NCBI GenBank assembly: GCA_006384855.1
Contig: VCJN01000763.1
Span: 62,001 to 126,000 of the forward strand
Direction: 5' to 3'
Length of the DNA stretch: 64,000 nt
From: Tetraselmis striata
Lineage: Eukaryota > Chlorophyta > Chlorodendrophyceae > Chlorodendrales > Chlorodendraceae
This document shows, piece after piece, positions 41,535-53,639 of the stretch. Position numbers and translations under genes: made by a program. The notes beneath the pieces were generated by a model. The model worked only from the letters and a program-made list of their open reading frames with translations. It was not told the origin of the DNA and did not search any database. Each line of letters opens with the position of its first letter. Positions within the stretch are counted from its first letter, which is position 1.

Positions 41535-43091
41535 ATGCCATTGAGGGAACATGAGGACGAGATACTAGACTGGAGGGAGCTCCGGAGGCAGCGTCAAGCT
41601 GCCGGACGGCTGCACTTGAGCGGCCACACACTGGAGCGTTTGGCGCTCGTGCGCGCCGTGCCGCATTCGACGCCGGAGCTGACCTACATCATCGACCTCG
41701 ACCGGACCGGAGGCAAGGAGGGACGCGCCAAGCAAGGGCTCTTCTTGTTCGCTGGCATGCTGTCGGTGTTGTTCACCAACCTCGTCGACGGGTACCACTA
41801 TGAGCTGATACAGATCGTGGATCGTATGCTCCGAAGCGTGGCTCATCGGCAGCGCCTGCTGCGACAGCTTGAGTGGATGCATCAGCGGTGGCCCGTGCAA
41901 CTTCCTCGCAATGCGTTCGAAAAGTGCTTCTCTCTTAGCGACGAGTTGGAGCATGACGTGGAGCACATCACAGCACCTGCCATCCTGAGGCACCTGCCGG
42001 AGCTGGACGAGCTACGCGCTGAGCCTCCCTGTCAGGACGTGTCATCAATGGGCACTCAGCATGGACTACGTGGTGCGCGTACTGGAGTGATAGTCCCGTT
42101 GGCAGAAGCGATGAGCGAGCTCAACTGCATGTTGGCCAAGGCACGAGGCGTCAAGGAGTACTGGGCTGCTCCCGCGCAGTATGGATACGTTATCGAGAAC
42201 GTGATACCGGCTGCGCCGAGCCGGCGCAGCCCTGAGGTGCAGGAGTTCATCGACTTCATGGCCCGTGTCTTTGGCGAGCCCAACGCGCATCATGCCCACA
42301 AATGTGGAGACGCCTCTCTTCGCTCTGCTTTGTGGTGGACCAACACCTTCACTCAGCACTACTACAAGGCTGCGCAACACGAGCTTGAGCGGCCGTCGCG
42401 CGAGACCTACGCGCAGACTGTGGAGCGTTGCAGCGGTGGGCTGCTTCGCGCTCAAGTGGCAACGCCCACACGCCCAGGCACAATGCTGGGGGGGCTCAAC
42501 GTTGCCGGTCGGCGCATGATTTATGCGCCCAAGTCAGTCAGCACGCCCGACACGCGGACTCAGCGCCTCCGACCTGGGGGGGCGCCCGGCTCAGGAATGG
42601 TGGAGGTTGTCGGCATTGACCCGCCGCAATATCGTCCGTCATCAGCCGTCATGCGTGAGGCGTGCCTTCTCGACAAAGACTATGCTGGCTTCTACACCCG
42701 GCAGGAGCTAGGCTTTTCTGAGGAGGAGATGGTGATTGCCATCGGAAATGTTTGTGCGCCGGCATCGGTGTCGGTCATGAACCGGTGTGCTGTCGCCTAT
42801 GCGCATGAGCGCAGGCATCAGCATATGCTGCAAGCTGTTTGTGCAGTAACGATTGAGGAGGACGCCCCTGCCGGCGCAGCAGTTGAAGATCATTCGATCA
42901 AGTCGCAAGAGCTGCGCGCCGCAAAGCACGAGCTCCGCCGCTCAACTGCTGCCGCCGTGGAGGCAGAGATGGAGCATGCCATCAACATGGCTACCCTCAA
43001 GCAAGGCACTAGGGTGAAACCTCCTGACAACCCACGCACAGCAGCGCGAGTGACCAAGGCGGGGCGCCGTTGGCTGGAGGAGCAGCGATAA
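41535..43091 (+). CDS. C5-cytosine DNA methyltransferase-like ORF inside the retroelement
   Basis: A 518-codon open frame. Recognisable points: GLFLFAGMLSVLF (motif I-like) near residue 73; PCQDVSSMGTQHGLRGARTG near 170, the motif IV Pro-Cys with the GLxGxRT continuation of eukaryotic DNMTs; YGYVIENVIP near 217 (motif VI ENV); CGDASLRSALWWTNTF near 258 (motif VIII); and RPSSAVMREACLLDKDYAGF with IAIGNVCAP near 365-415 (motifs IX-X). The PC..ENV..WWTN layout resembles the DNMT3 or DNMT2-like group. It lies between protease and RT, in the same direction, so it appears to be cargo of the retroelement. Capture of cytosine methyltransferases by retrotransposons is reported in dinoflagellates and a charophyte alga. 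Activity and any role in self-silencing or host methylation are inference. Confidence 0.7.
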   Translation: MPLREHEDEILDWRELRRQRQAAGRLHLSGHTLERLALVRAVPHSTPELTYIIDLDRTGGKEGRAKQGLFLFAGMLSVLFTNLVDGYHYELIQIVDRMLRSVAHRQRLLRQLEWMHQRWPVQLPRNAFEKCFSLSDELEHDVEHITAPAILRHLPELDELRAEPPCQDVSSMGTQHGLRGARTGVIVPLAEAMSELNCMLAKARGVKEYWAAPAQYGYVIENVIPAAPSRRSPEVQEFIDFMARVFGEPNAHHAHKCGDASLRSALWWTNTFTQHYYKAAQHELERPSRETYAQTVERCSGGLLRAQVATPTRPGTMLGGLNVAGRRMIYAPKSVSTPDTRTQRLRPGGAPGSGMVEVVGIDPPQYRPSSAVMREACLLDKDYAGFYTRQELGFSEEEMVIAIGNVCAPASVSVMNRCAVAYAHERRHQHMLQAVCAVTIEEDAPAGAAVEDHSIKSQELRAAKHELRRSTAAAVEAEMEHAINMATLKQGTRVKPPDNPRTAARVTKAGRRWLEEQR

Positions 43092-43384
43092 GCGACTCGA
43101 GCGACGGAGCGGGAGGTCGCCAAGGCTCGGCGCCGAGTGTTGGCAGCTGACCACACAGCCCGAGTTGTTGCCGGCGATCACAAGACTGCGAAACCAAGAC
43201 CGCGTCGCGGTAGAGCTGCTACCGGACGCAAGACTGTCAGCGCGGCGTTGACACTTCTGATGTGGCTAGCCCTTTTGGGCCCCGCGTGCTTCGTCGCCGC
43301 TGGCGTCGGTTCGCGTCGTGGCGCTAGCTGATGGCAGATGTCTTCGGTGGAGCGTAAGAGCGTCCTGCGTGGGCCACATCACAT

Positions 43385-45000
43385 GTGAACGGTGCTGACG
43401 ACAAAGCTGCAGCGGACAGATGGAGTCGACGCAGTCAGGCAGCTCTCGTGAAGTGCTATGCCGCATACGCCAACGAGAAGCATCTCGGTAAGGAATCACC
43501 AACGGTGAAGGTAGCGAGCAAGCTCATCAACCCCAAGGACTCCAAGCAGCCTCATCACTGGGCGATATCGGAAGACTGGAAGGACAAGGAGGGCTTCGCA
43601 ACATTGATGGACTCAGACCCCGAGTGGTACGCATGGGGTCTGGACGACTTGCGTGCCGTTGACGCCGAGCCCTATGAATTCCAGCTGGTCGAATACAACC
43701 AAGTCTTCAAGCGCCAGTATCACCTTGCCCATCGAGAGCAAGAGTGGGCTAACGATTGGGTCAAGAAGTTGGAGAAGGCAGGCATTGTGGGCGAGATCGA
43801 GAGCCCTTATGCTGCACAAGTCATCGTGGCGCCGAGGAAGGACGAGCATGGCGCATGGACCGATCTTCGCTATGCGGTGGTCGGACTATCACGGGCTCAA
43901 CGAGCGTACCATCCGCGATCAATACCCGTGCCCGACAGCGAACGAGCTCATGACGCGCATGGAGGGAGCTTCGCGATTCACCGCGACTGATTGCACGAAG
44001 GCGTTTCATCAGCGCCGAGTGTCGGACAAGCCGACCGGACCCGATGGATTGTCAGCGCAGCAACGCCTCGCGTTCCATGCAGGCAATCGGCTGCTAACCT
44101 TCAAACGCATGCCCGTTGGACACAAGAACTGCGTGGCAGCATGGCAGCGCGTTGTGGATCAAGCGCTCGCTGGTTTGGACTTCGCAGTCGCCTTCGCGCA
44201 CGATGTACTGATTTTCAGTCATGACGATGAGCAGGAGCACATGCGTCGTGTGCGCATTGTGTTTGATCGACTCAAGGCCCGGGGAGTGCAGGTCTCTCCA
44301 CCCAAGACACGTCTCGGACTGTCACGAGTGACCTTTCTTGGTCATATTGTCAGCAGCGCAGGCATGGAGCCTATGGCTGACAAGGTGGAGGCCATCAACT
44401 CTCTTTCAGCGCCGAAGAATGTCAGTGATGTGCGCCATTTCCTCGGGATGGCCACCTAGCTACTACTGCCGTTTCTTGGAGAGCTTCTCGCTTGTGAAGG
44501 CACCCTTGACAGCTTTGACCAAGAAGGATGCGCCGTGGAAATGGGGCGCAGCCGAGCAGCAATCCTTCGACGCCATCAAGGCTATGCTGGTTTCGGCGCA
44601 CGTGCTGCGCCATCCTGATTGGCGTCGCCCGTTTGTGCTGCACACCGATTGGTCTCGAGCTGGAGTAGGAGCGTGCCTTTCGCAGGTGGACGACAATGGC
44701 GTGGAGTATGCCGTGTCTTTTGCGTCGCGCATGAACACCCCAGTGGAGGCAGACCTGTCTAGCTACGAGGGAGAGGTCGGCGCAGTCGTGTGGGCTGTTC
44801 AACGCTTCCGCTACTACCTGTATGGCAACCACTTCCAGCTCATCACTGACTGCAAGGCCATGGAGTGGCTGCGGACGACAGCAAGGCTGCGAGGCAAGCT
44901 TGCTAGGTGGAGCCTCATCCTTGCGGAGTACGACTTCAGTATCAAGCACCGTCCGGGCAAGGACAACACCGTGCCGGACTTGTCAATCGGGGCCCAATAC
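43385..45000 (+). mobile_element. Fossil reverse transcriptase and RNase H region
   Basis: Includes the gypsy RT segments DYHGLNERTIRDQYP, FAHDVLIFSHDDEQEH (the DD motif), LGLSRVTFLGHIVSSAGM and NVSDVRHFLGMA, then RNase H segments RPFVLHTDWSRAGVGACLSQ and LITDCKAMEWL. Order and motifs are typical Ty3/gypsy. Part of the broken element. Confidence 0.85.
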
Positions 45001-45429
45001 CAGCGGAGCCAGTAAGGGCCACCTCAGACGCCGCCGGCACCACCACTGCAATCGCCACTCAGAGAAGGTCGCCAGCCGCGATGGCATATGCGTCGGCTAT
45101 GTTTGGTGGCTGCACACCCAGCAAGTGCCTTGGAAGGACGCCCGCGCTACCCTCAGCACACGCAGCGTTTGCAACACAGTGTATCGCAATGGCCTTCACG
45201 GCAGGTGTCTACGCTAGCCAGGAGCTTCATTGGCCTACCCGGGACGTGTGGAGCAGCCCCGTGGCTATCTCTTACCTGCGAGGCGAGACCACGCCAGCCG
45301 ACGTCTCAGTGGAGGTGTGGCAGCAGCTTGTGCGCCGCTGCGCCAAGTACAGCTCGCACAACGACAAGGTGTGGCTGCACACTGGAGACACAGCCCGTGA
45401 GGTGCCAAAGCCTCAGGAGCGACCAGACG

Positions 45430-45908
45430 CGATTCGCTGAGTGCCACCTTAGCCGGGACCGCACTTACCAAGTGTTGGCCCGCCACTTTGTATGGCCGGG
45501 CATGCACAAAGACGTCGGCGCCATGGTCAAGCAGTGCTGCGCCTGCGATCGCGTCAAAGCGTCGTTCAACCAGAAGCACGATCGTCTCAAGCCCATGCCA
45601 CTGTTTGGGCTCTTCTATCGCTTCAGCGTGGACTCAGCCGGACCGCTGCCGACTAGCAGCGAGGGCCACAAGTACGTGATCGTCATCGTAGAGCACTTCA
45701 GCAAGTGGATCGAGCTGGTGCCTGTCCGCGACCTCGAGGCGTCTACGACTGCCAAGGCGTTCCATGAGCGCGTGTTGGCCCGTTATGGAGCACCAGTGGA
45801 GGTCGTCACAGACAATGGCACTGGATACCAAGGCGCGTTCCGCGAGCAGCTGGAGCGCCATGGCATTCAGCCCGTGGACATTCCGCCAGGGCATCCCCAA
45901 GCCAATGG
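45430..45908 (+). mobile_element. Fossil integrase, part before transposon A1
   Basis: Contains the zinc-binding region (CHLSRDRTY, then CCACDRVK), the core with SVDSAGPLP and VTDNGTGYQGAF, and ends at HPQANG where transposon A1 is inserted. The rest of the integrase lies at 57118-57619, beyond the insertion. Confidence 0.85.
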
Positions 45909-46738
45909 GTACAGGGGGCAATATCGAGTCAAAATGGGCACATTTACGGACTCGAAAATGTGCCCCCCACGTGATCGCTTAGACTCGTATATGTACCCAC
46001 TTTTTGGGTACATTTCAGGTGCAATTTATAACTATACGAGAGTACTAACAATGACCATTCGCCGTGTCCTCTTCGCGCCCTCTCCTGCGTAAAGTACTAC
46101 CCGCCTCAACCTAGGTGGTGGGGCTACTTCGCGCCATTTTGCGCGCCACGGTGGCCCACCCTGTTAAGGATTTCACTCCACTCGTCGAAACGGGGTCCGC
46201 TTAACCGCGCTTAACGACTACTAGGCGCGAGTAGTCGCCTGTATATATCGCGCCTAACGTTAGGCGTCACAGTACTTTAAACTTGGCGGTAAGGATGAGT
46301 ACGGCAGCGGAGCCCTGCATCAAAGTACTATAGCGAGTAGCGGGTACTCGGTAGTCACGAGAGCACAAAGTACGACACGAGTACACGAGTCACTGTACTT
46401 TACGGGAATCGCCGCCCTTCATATCTGCTGTTAGGCGCGCGCCTCCTTACGAGTACGCGCGGAAGATACCCGCGTGATGACGAGTGATGATGACGAGCAG
46501 GCGGGGCAGTAGGGTACTGGTCGATACACAACAAAGGCTGCAAAAATGCATTACACGGTAGTCACGGTTGGTTTTGTGATTTTATACAGGTGAGGTGCCA
46601 GGCTGGATCAGCGGCCAATGAGCGTCGAGCTTCGGGGTGTGGTTAAGCGGACTTGGGCGCGCCTACTCCTAGCTGGCAAATTTAACGTCAAGGCACCGGA
46701 CATTTTCGGATTTATGGCGGAGGGGTCGGCAACTGCAT

Positions 46739-47704
46739 AAAGTATTAGGGAAATACTAGAAATTTAATTACAATGGGTCTACTACCGCCCCCGGCCCGTG
46801 CCCGCCCCACCTGGCCTGCGGCCGGCTGGCTCCGCTGCCGCCGGCCTCTTCCTGGCGCCGGCATGTGGTGTTATGCCCGCTGTCGGCTCGTGTGCTGACT
46901 GCCCCTTGTTGCCCGCAGATACTTCTGCGGGCATGCCATTCATGGCAGCTGCTGCCATCTGCTGCGCCCCGCGGCTAAGGAGCTTGTTTGACGGGGCTGG
47001 CATGATGCCGCCGCGCGCTCCCGTTGCGCTTGCTTCCTCTGGCGTCCAGCCTGCATCCTCGCAGAAGCGTCCTGAAGCGCCGGGGATCTAGCCGCACGGG
47101 GAACATGAGCTCGTCGAGCGAGCGGGGGAGGGGGGCTGTAGCCGGTAGACAGGTCTTGCACCGGAGCGCCGTTCTGGTCGATTCCGGACTGCGGTAGTGA
47201 TGAAAGAAAAAACACTTAGTCGCCGACACTCGCTCGGGCAGCGACAACATTTGCAGCTACACGATGAGCAGGCAAACCGGCCGGCAAGCGCACCTTTGCA
47301 CTGAAGATGCAAAGAACCCTTGCTGCATGCGTCGGCTTCATCGATTAAGCAAGGCAGCTTGCTCCTCCTCCACGGTCAATTACGGTGGGCAGACGGGCCG
47401 TTCAGCTTGACCAGTCAAAAACGCTCGACGTGTCATCGGCGCTGACTGTCGTGAGGTAGTAGCGCAGGGGCGGGCCGCGCGGGACAGGCGGGGGCTCGCG
47501 TGCTCCTCTCGGCAGCATGATATCTTCCCACGACGCGTCATCCGTCCCGGCAGCGGCATGGAAGGTGCTGACGGAGGCCATGGTGGCACGGGGGGCGAGC
47601 AGGGCGATATGCTCTTCATGAGAAGCGGTCAGCATAAATAGGCGAAGCAGCGAGCGAAGAAGTGCCGGAGAGTGAAAGTGCGCGCGCGGCTGGTGGGTAA
47701 TCAC
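46739..47704 (-). other. Possible coding segments at one end of element B
   Basis: Minus-strand frames at 47704-47402, 47250-46940 and 47003-46782 have codon-like composition, a basic Ala/Gly/Arg tail (GARKRPAAAEPAGRRPGGAG) resembling a nuclear signal, and no recognised domain. They may be exons of one gene. I could not set splice sites. Confidence 0.3.
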
Positions 47705-49500
47705 GTACTTTATATCATTACATCAGTCTCGAGTGGTAATGGTACCTCGGTACCCGGGGCGTCACAACAACATTATCAATGACACTACGATGCATCTGCT
47801 GTTGTATGTAATGCACAACGCGTTTCACATTAATCTTATTGCTGAACAGATTACATGGATATCAACATACATACCACAAATGACATGAAATTCACAAAAG
47901 TACAGATGTGTATAACGGCAAAGACAAATGCAAACTTTTGTGTCAACATCGGTTGACAATACCTGCTCGCGAGGATACCGCAGTACACCGCGGCATCCAT
48001 GCGTAACATTGACCCATGTTGTCAGAATCAGAAAAAATATGTTGTGAGCGTGTCAGGAAAATTAGTGAAGCAGGCATGTGCAAGCATAATGCAGATTGGC
48101 CATGTTTCGTAAGATAGTATTGCTTAACATTACATTTGGAAACCCCAGACCCAACCGACGCCTATATGTATCATGCGCCTGCCATACTACGCAACTGCTC
48201 CCGCAACATATGGATATGCTCAATTCACACACGCCACGGTTGCTGCCTATATGCCACTACTGCATGGCATCGACACCGCCATCATCCTCATCGAGGGCGG
48301 CGATGTCGTGGGCATGGGAGTGCTTCAAGGAGGAGCACCACCCGTGCCGGGCAGCACTATCAGCATCCGCGCAAAGTGCAGGAAAGCAACAACAACGTGT
48401 AAGATGCTTCAGCAACAATATATAACACAGGTGGCCCATCACCTGATCATCTGCCTCGGCACAGCGTCACCAGCGGCCCTTTGCCTCCGCCCCCTGCCGG
48501 CAATGCTGATGGCCTCTGTCCATTGTATGTGTGACAAGTCTGCCATGCACAATCCTGGGCGGGAAGACAGTAGTATTGATTGGGCCCTCCCACAGTCCAG
48601 TGCTCGTAGGCGTTGATGGCACGCATCTCCAACTGCAAACACAACGGGAGGCGAAGTCATGGCGCTGTTTTTGAGGTGGCGCTCAGCGACAACGAAATAA
48701 CTTACCTTGCCCTACAAGCTATGGGCAGCTACGGAGGTATTCTTCGCAGCCTTCATGGACATCGCGACAGCAAAGGACATCACTCCGTGCATGCATGAAG
48801 TTGCATGACGGCAATTCCCCGATGGATAGAACTGCATGGCAACCTTGCTGCGCTGAGCGCTCAGTACATGGAGCAATGTAAACATGGACATCAAGGAGGG
48901 CTTCCGCAACGGCAGCAACCACCAGCCCCAGCGCTTGCTCAAGTCCGGCAATGTGACGCTCTCCAGGACTGGCCAAGTCATGACGCGCAGCACCTTGATT
49001 GCACACCACCGTGACATGCATGGACCAGCCCATCGTGCACAGCCCCACCTGCCCAGGGCAAAGGCATGAGCCGTGAAGGCAGAGATGGCAGAAAGCGGCA
49101 ACGAAGCGAAGGAGGATGTAAATGCATTAATTACATCTAGTGAGCGTGTCCCTTCCCCTTCCCGCCCTTACTGGATTTGCCATAGACAACCATGTAACAT
49201 GAGCGGCGGGTGCTAAGCTCACCCCTGCCCTCAGCCCCCCCTCACCGATGCTGAACGTCATGCCTCCCCCCTCCATCGTTGCTTCGCGCCCCGCCCTGCG
49301 CTGCGTGTATAGTACTTCTTTTCGTGTGGCCCGCAAGTTGCCGCATCCCAGCTGTCAATGCTGTCGTAGCTTTCAGGACTGCGCCGATGTGGGTTCCGGG
49401 GCGCTGAATAGTCGCCTTCCCTGGTGTTGTTTGAGGTACCCGCTGACTCTCGCTCCATGCGCTCCTACCACGCCTTAGCGCGCAGCTTCCGAGCGCGCTC
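47705..49500. other. Interior of element B, uncertain coding
   Basis: 47705-48100 is AT-rich and non-coding. A plus-strand frame at 48884-49069 encodes LLKSGNVTLSRTGQVMTRST followed by LIAHHRDMH, vaguely like the region before a transposase catalytic domain; this is too weak to name. The plus-strand frame 48173-48616 has no recognised domain. Confidence 0.25.
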
Positions 49501-49682
49501 ACCCGGCTCACGCGCACGCTCTGAGCGCACAGTTCAGAGCGCCTCCTGTTCCAGCTTGTCTGCCTCGCTCTTGCCCGGCGGCCCCTCCCACCAAAATACA
49601 TAGCCACCCGTCTGTATGGGAAGCGGTGGGGGGTTTGGTGCGCTGCCTGCAATCCCAGCCCAACACTTCGCGCAGAGCATCG

Positions 49683-50584
49683 CTATCGTCCATCGGGCCC
49701 ACGAGGTGCATAAAATAAATGCGCCTCGCACAGCGCATGCAGCTCGCGCATTGCGTATACTTTGGGATCATCAAAGACAGTGAGGAAGGGCCATGCCTTT
49801 GGATCACTTGGGCCCACTGAGTAGCCAGTTGGCAGCTCCGTGTCGGTGTCCTCCGTTGCTGCCGCCACTCCGGTGTGGAAGTACACAGTCCCCTTGAACA
49901 CCTTAAGCTTGCTGCGCTGGCCCCGAAATGGCTCCTCCTTCACTTCAAGGGACAGAGGGTACAACTTGGACACGATTCCCCCCCCCCCCCCCCCCATGTC
50001 GGTCATCCTCACCCCATCGTGCGTTCCTCTCTTCAAGTGCAGCTCCGCGCGTGCCTCAGCCCGCGCCTTCTTCGCATGCCTTCTGTGATTGCGAACCTTC
50101 AACGCCCCGCCGTGCACGTCCTAGAAGATGGCGACCGACTCGAATCCCTCGCGACATGTGGTCATGTATGTGGCCTTCTTTCTCCCGCCGCGGGCTGTGA
50201 CGCGGACCTTGCGTGGCACATGTCCGGTCGTGCCTCGCAGAACGAGACGAGGAGCGAGGTCCCCGGACAGGCCGCGAAAGGTCGCCATCGCGGGCTTCAA
50301 GCCTCCCTGCATGGGGTGGCCGTCAAGCGGTCGTATATCGCCTCGGTCACCGCCGAGACCAACGTCTCCTCGACTACCACTGCTAGTCCGTCTACTGTGG
50401 TGGACTTGCCACACTTCCAGCAGAATTCGGAGGCGGCGCGCTGGTTGGCCGAAACGGCCAGAACGCACCGAGCGCAGTTCTCGCGTCGCACCATATAAAT
50501 TGGGTGCCGCGTCGGCGCGGCGGGTTTTCGGCCTCCACCATGTAGCATCAACGGACAAAGCGAGAGAGCAACGGAGGAACTCAA
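49683..50584 (-). other. Uncharacterised coding region of element B with a zinc ribbon
   Basis: Minus-strand frames 50584-50297, 50558-50121 and 50117-49683 follow each other. The first has a C-x2-C..C-x2-C pair (RRENCARCV, EFCWKCGKST); the last has a basic stretch (LKVRNHRRHAKKARAEARAE) and then a W/Y/F-containing domain (KLKVFKGTVYFHTG, KAWPFLTVFDDPKVYAMREL). A C run splits the third frame near 49980. Likely pieces of one multi-exon gene of unknown function. Confidence 0.35.
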
Positions 50585-51506
50585 AAATCCGCCACGGTAA
50601 CGACCTTAGCTTCCCCTCCCTCTAGCGATATCGGGTGCGTGTCGGGTGGGATCGGTGCCGAGATGTCTCCGATTCTGTTTGGCGTGGGTGGGCTGTAGTG
50701 AGTGATTGGGGCAAAATGGGTGGCGTCCGTACCTGATGCGGCCGAGTGCGCAGCCGGTGTTGACCACTGTGGGCACCGCCTGCCCGACCACCGCCAGTAA
50801 TGTGTACCCATGGGATAAATTTTGCGCTCCGGGGGGGGGGGGGGGGGGTAATGCGCAATGGCCGCGCGCACCGGCGGCGAGCGCGCTGTGTGCAGCTCGG
50901 GGTGGGTGAGGAAGTTTGCTGTATGTGTGCTGGACGCGGTGCGCGCGGCCCGCATAAAGGATTCTCGTACATAAATAGTTCACGCGCGTCTTATAGCCCT
51001 GGTGCAGGGCACGGGCGCGTGGGCCCCTGACGAGGGGCAGCCGAGTGGGAGGGGCAGAAGGATGCGGTGAGGTTAATGGAAGCGAGCAGCGCCCGCAGCG
51101 CCCGCGCCGCGATGTAACGGCGCGCGCGCACACTGTTGTCGCTGGCACACGCGCACACTGCACACTGCTGTCGCTGTGCACACTGCACACTGCTGCACAC
51201 TGCTGGCACACTCGCACATTGCTGTCGCTGCGCTAGTAATGCTGTACTATAATACGCGATATCCCGGTACTGGTACGGCGTCATATCACGTACCATTTGC
51301 GTACGGGTACTGCCATGGCAGTCATGACGGCGCGGGTACTCGCGACCACCGCCGAGAGAAGCTGACTGAAAGAGGATATAGGCGCGGGTTAGGCGCGGTT
51401 GGGCGCGGGGTTATACGGAATACAGTAATTGTACAGTAAAATTGAGTACGGATACAGTAAAAGTACCGTGTTAGGCGCGGTTAGGCGGACCCCGTTTCGA
51501 CGAGTG

Positions 51507-51960
51507 TCCTCGCTGCTCGAAGCTCCAAGAGACCTGCTGCAGCGCCGCCGTTTTGGGAGCCATCTCCGCCAGACCCCGCTGGCAGTGGTTGAGATGCGGG
51601 CTTGGAGGACCCGCCAGCCTGACGCGGCGCCGCTACGACCTGGTAGTAGCGGTCATCGACTAAGACGGGGGGGGGGGGGGTTTAGAGACCCGGCTCGGCA
51701 GATCAAGCAGGTGTTGGTGGACTTAATAAGCGTTGCTTTTTGATGTGTTGAATGCCGCGCCGCATCTCGTTGTCGTTGCGCCATTCGCGCACGGTGCGAA
51801 TCGAGTAGCCACAGTGTTTTACAGTCTTGCTCTGGCACTCCCCGAAGAGGGCAGAATCCACGGCAGCGTACCACCAATCTACGGAAAAGTCCGGCGCAAC
51901 AGCCTGCAAGACAAGGTTCCACGACGCACGGGAGCCGGGTGTGGAAAAGCGTCTCATCGT
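51507..51960 (-). other. Uncharacterised conserved module of transposon A, copy in A1
   Basis: The minus-strand frame 51957-51703 encodes SVDWWYAAVDSALFG then SKTVKHCGYSIRTVREWRND and EMRRGIQHIKKQRLL. A close relative lies at 55969-55745 in the same element (AKTVKHCGYSIRSVREWHND, EMRRGIQQIKNKRF). Sharing between distant modules suggests this frame is or was coding. The basic, Trp-containing segment could bind DNA, but I recognise no family. Confidence 0.4.
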
Positions 51961-52990
51961 TACAAGAGCTAGGAGCGACAGTACACGGGTTTTTACGCGA
52001 GATGCGGGCGTTCACCTGCCCCCGCTGCCGAGATGCGGTACCCCCACCGTCACGGTTGACTCTCTCCACCCTATGCATCTCTTGCTCGTCAGTCTTGCCA
52101 GCGGTGGCCTCAGCCACAGCTGGCAAGACTGACGCGAGCCTCCGGGTTCCAGTGCCGCATCTCTCTCGGCGCAACCGTCTGTACGACACGGTTCCACGAC
52201 GCACAGAAGTCGGGTTTGGAAAAGCGTCTCGTCGTTACAAGAGCTAGGAGCGACAGTACACGGGTTTTTACGCGAGAGATGCGGGCGTTCACCTGCTCTT
52301 GCTGCCGAGATGCGGGTAATCCCACCCTCACGGTAAATCTCTCCACCCTTTGCATCTCTTGCTCGTCAGTCTTGCCAGCGGTGGCCGGAGGCAAGACTGG
52401 CGCGAGGATGTACTTGTCGTCCCCAATGTGGGCCTCCAGGTTCCAGAGCCGCATCTCTCTCGGCGCAACCGTCTGTAAGACATGGTTCCACGACGCACAG
52501 AAGTCGGGTTTGGAAAAGCGTCTCGTCGTTACAAGAGCTAGGAGCGACAGTACACGGGTTTTTACGCGAGAGGTGCGGGCGTTCACCTGCGGAGATGCGG
52601 TACCCCCACCGTCACGGTAAAATATCTCCACCCTATGTATCTCTTGCTCGTCAGTCTTGCCAGCGGTGGCCTCACCCACCGCTGGCAAGACTGACACGAG
52701 GATGTACTTGTCGTCCTCAAAGTGGGCCTCCGGGTTTCATTACCGCATCTCTCTCGGCGTAACCACCTGTAAGACAAGGTTCCACGACGCACTGGAGTCG
52801 GGTTTGGAAAAGCGTCTCGTCGTTAAAAGAGCTAGGAGCGACAGTACACGGGTTTTTACGCGAGAGATGCGGGCGTTCACCTGCTCTTGCTGTCGAGATG
52901 CGGGTAATCCCACCCCTCACATTTAACTATCTCCACCCTCTGCATCTCTTGCTCGTCATTGTTGCCAGCGGTGGCCTGAGGCTCTTCCAA
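51870..52990. repeat. Tandem array of ~275-295-bp units in A1
   Basis: The word GTTCCACGACGCA occurs at about 51916, 52190, 52485 and 52778, each followed by AAAAGCGTCTCRTCGTTA and GAGCTAGGAGCGACAGTACA. Short internal palindromes (CAGTCTTGCCAGCGGTGGCC with GCTGGCAAGACTG) recur between units. A related single copy of the AGAGCTAGGAG word lies at 55190. The same array is at 58250-59370 in A2. Confidence 0.85.
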
Positions 52991-53639
52991 AAGGAGGAGT
53001 CGGCCCACGCTTCTTGGAATGCTTCTTGCGCAGCTTAATGGGCGACAAGCTGCTGCTCTTGCCTCCATAGGCGGAGACACGGGTCGGGGAGGCGGAGATG
53101 CGGCACCGCCACGGGAAGATATGGCCCTGCGACTCCCACCAGCGGCACCCGAAGGCGCCTGATGGCTTGACGTGGCTTCGCGTTTCGGCTTAGGCGCCTG
53201 GAAGGGTCGTCGTCCTCCAGCTCTATCGCCATCTTGGAGGAGGACTCGGCCCGCGCTCCTTGGAATGCTTCTTGCGCAGCTTAATGGGCGACAAGCTGCT
53301 CTTGCCTCCCGTGCTCAACGCACCGTGCGGGCGCTTCGTCGCTCTCGAAGGCTGAGGCTCACTCGGCGGCTTGGCAGTCTCCGAGGGACCAAGCCTGCTC
53401 GGGGGAGGGGCGGAGCTGCTCGAAGCTCTATCAAGAGACCTGCTGCAGCGCCGTTTTGGGAGCCATCCCCGCCGGACCCGGTGGCGGCGGTTGAGATGCG
53501 GGCTTGGAGGACCCGCCAGCCTGACGCGGCGCCGCTACGACCTGGTAGTAGCGATCGTCGACCAAGACGGTGGGGGGTAAAGAGCTGGCTCGGCAACCTT
53601 CCAGTATGAGGATTTTATGATAAAAGGGGATTTGCTTGC

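Larger units (their letters stand above)
46179..51506. mobile_element. DNA transposon B (5.3 kb) nested in A1
   Basis: Ends are CACTCGTCGAAACGGGGTCC and its reverse complement, inverted repeats of about 31 bp with one mismatch. A2 keeps the uninterrupted sequence ATTTCACTCCTCGCTGC at 57881-57897, so B's borders and a 2-bp TC duplication can be read directly. Both subterminal regions (46240-46520, 51237-51480) are full of GTAC, AAAGTAC and GGTACT words, like transposase-binding subterminal repeats. The CACT start and short duplication suggest a CACTA/EnSpm relative, but the transposase is not identified. Confidence 0.85.
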
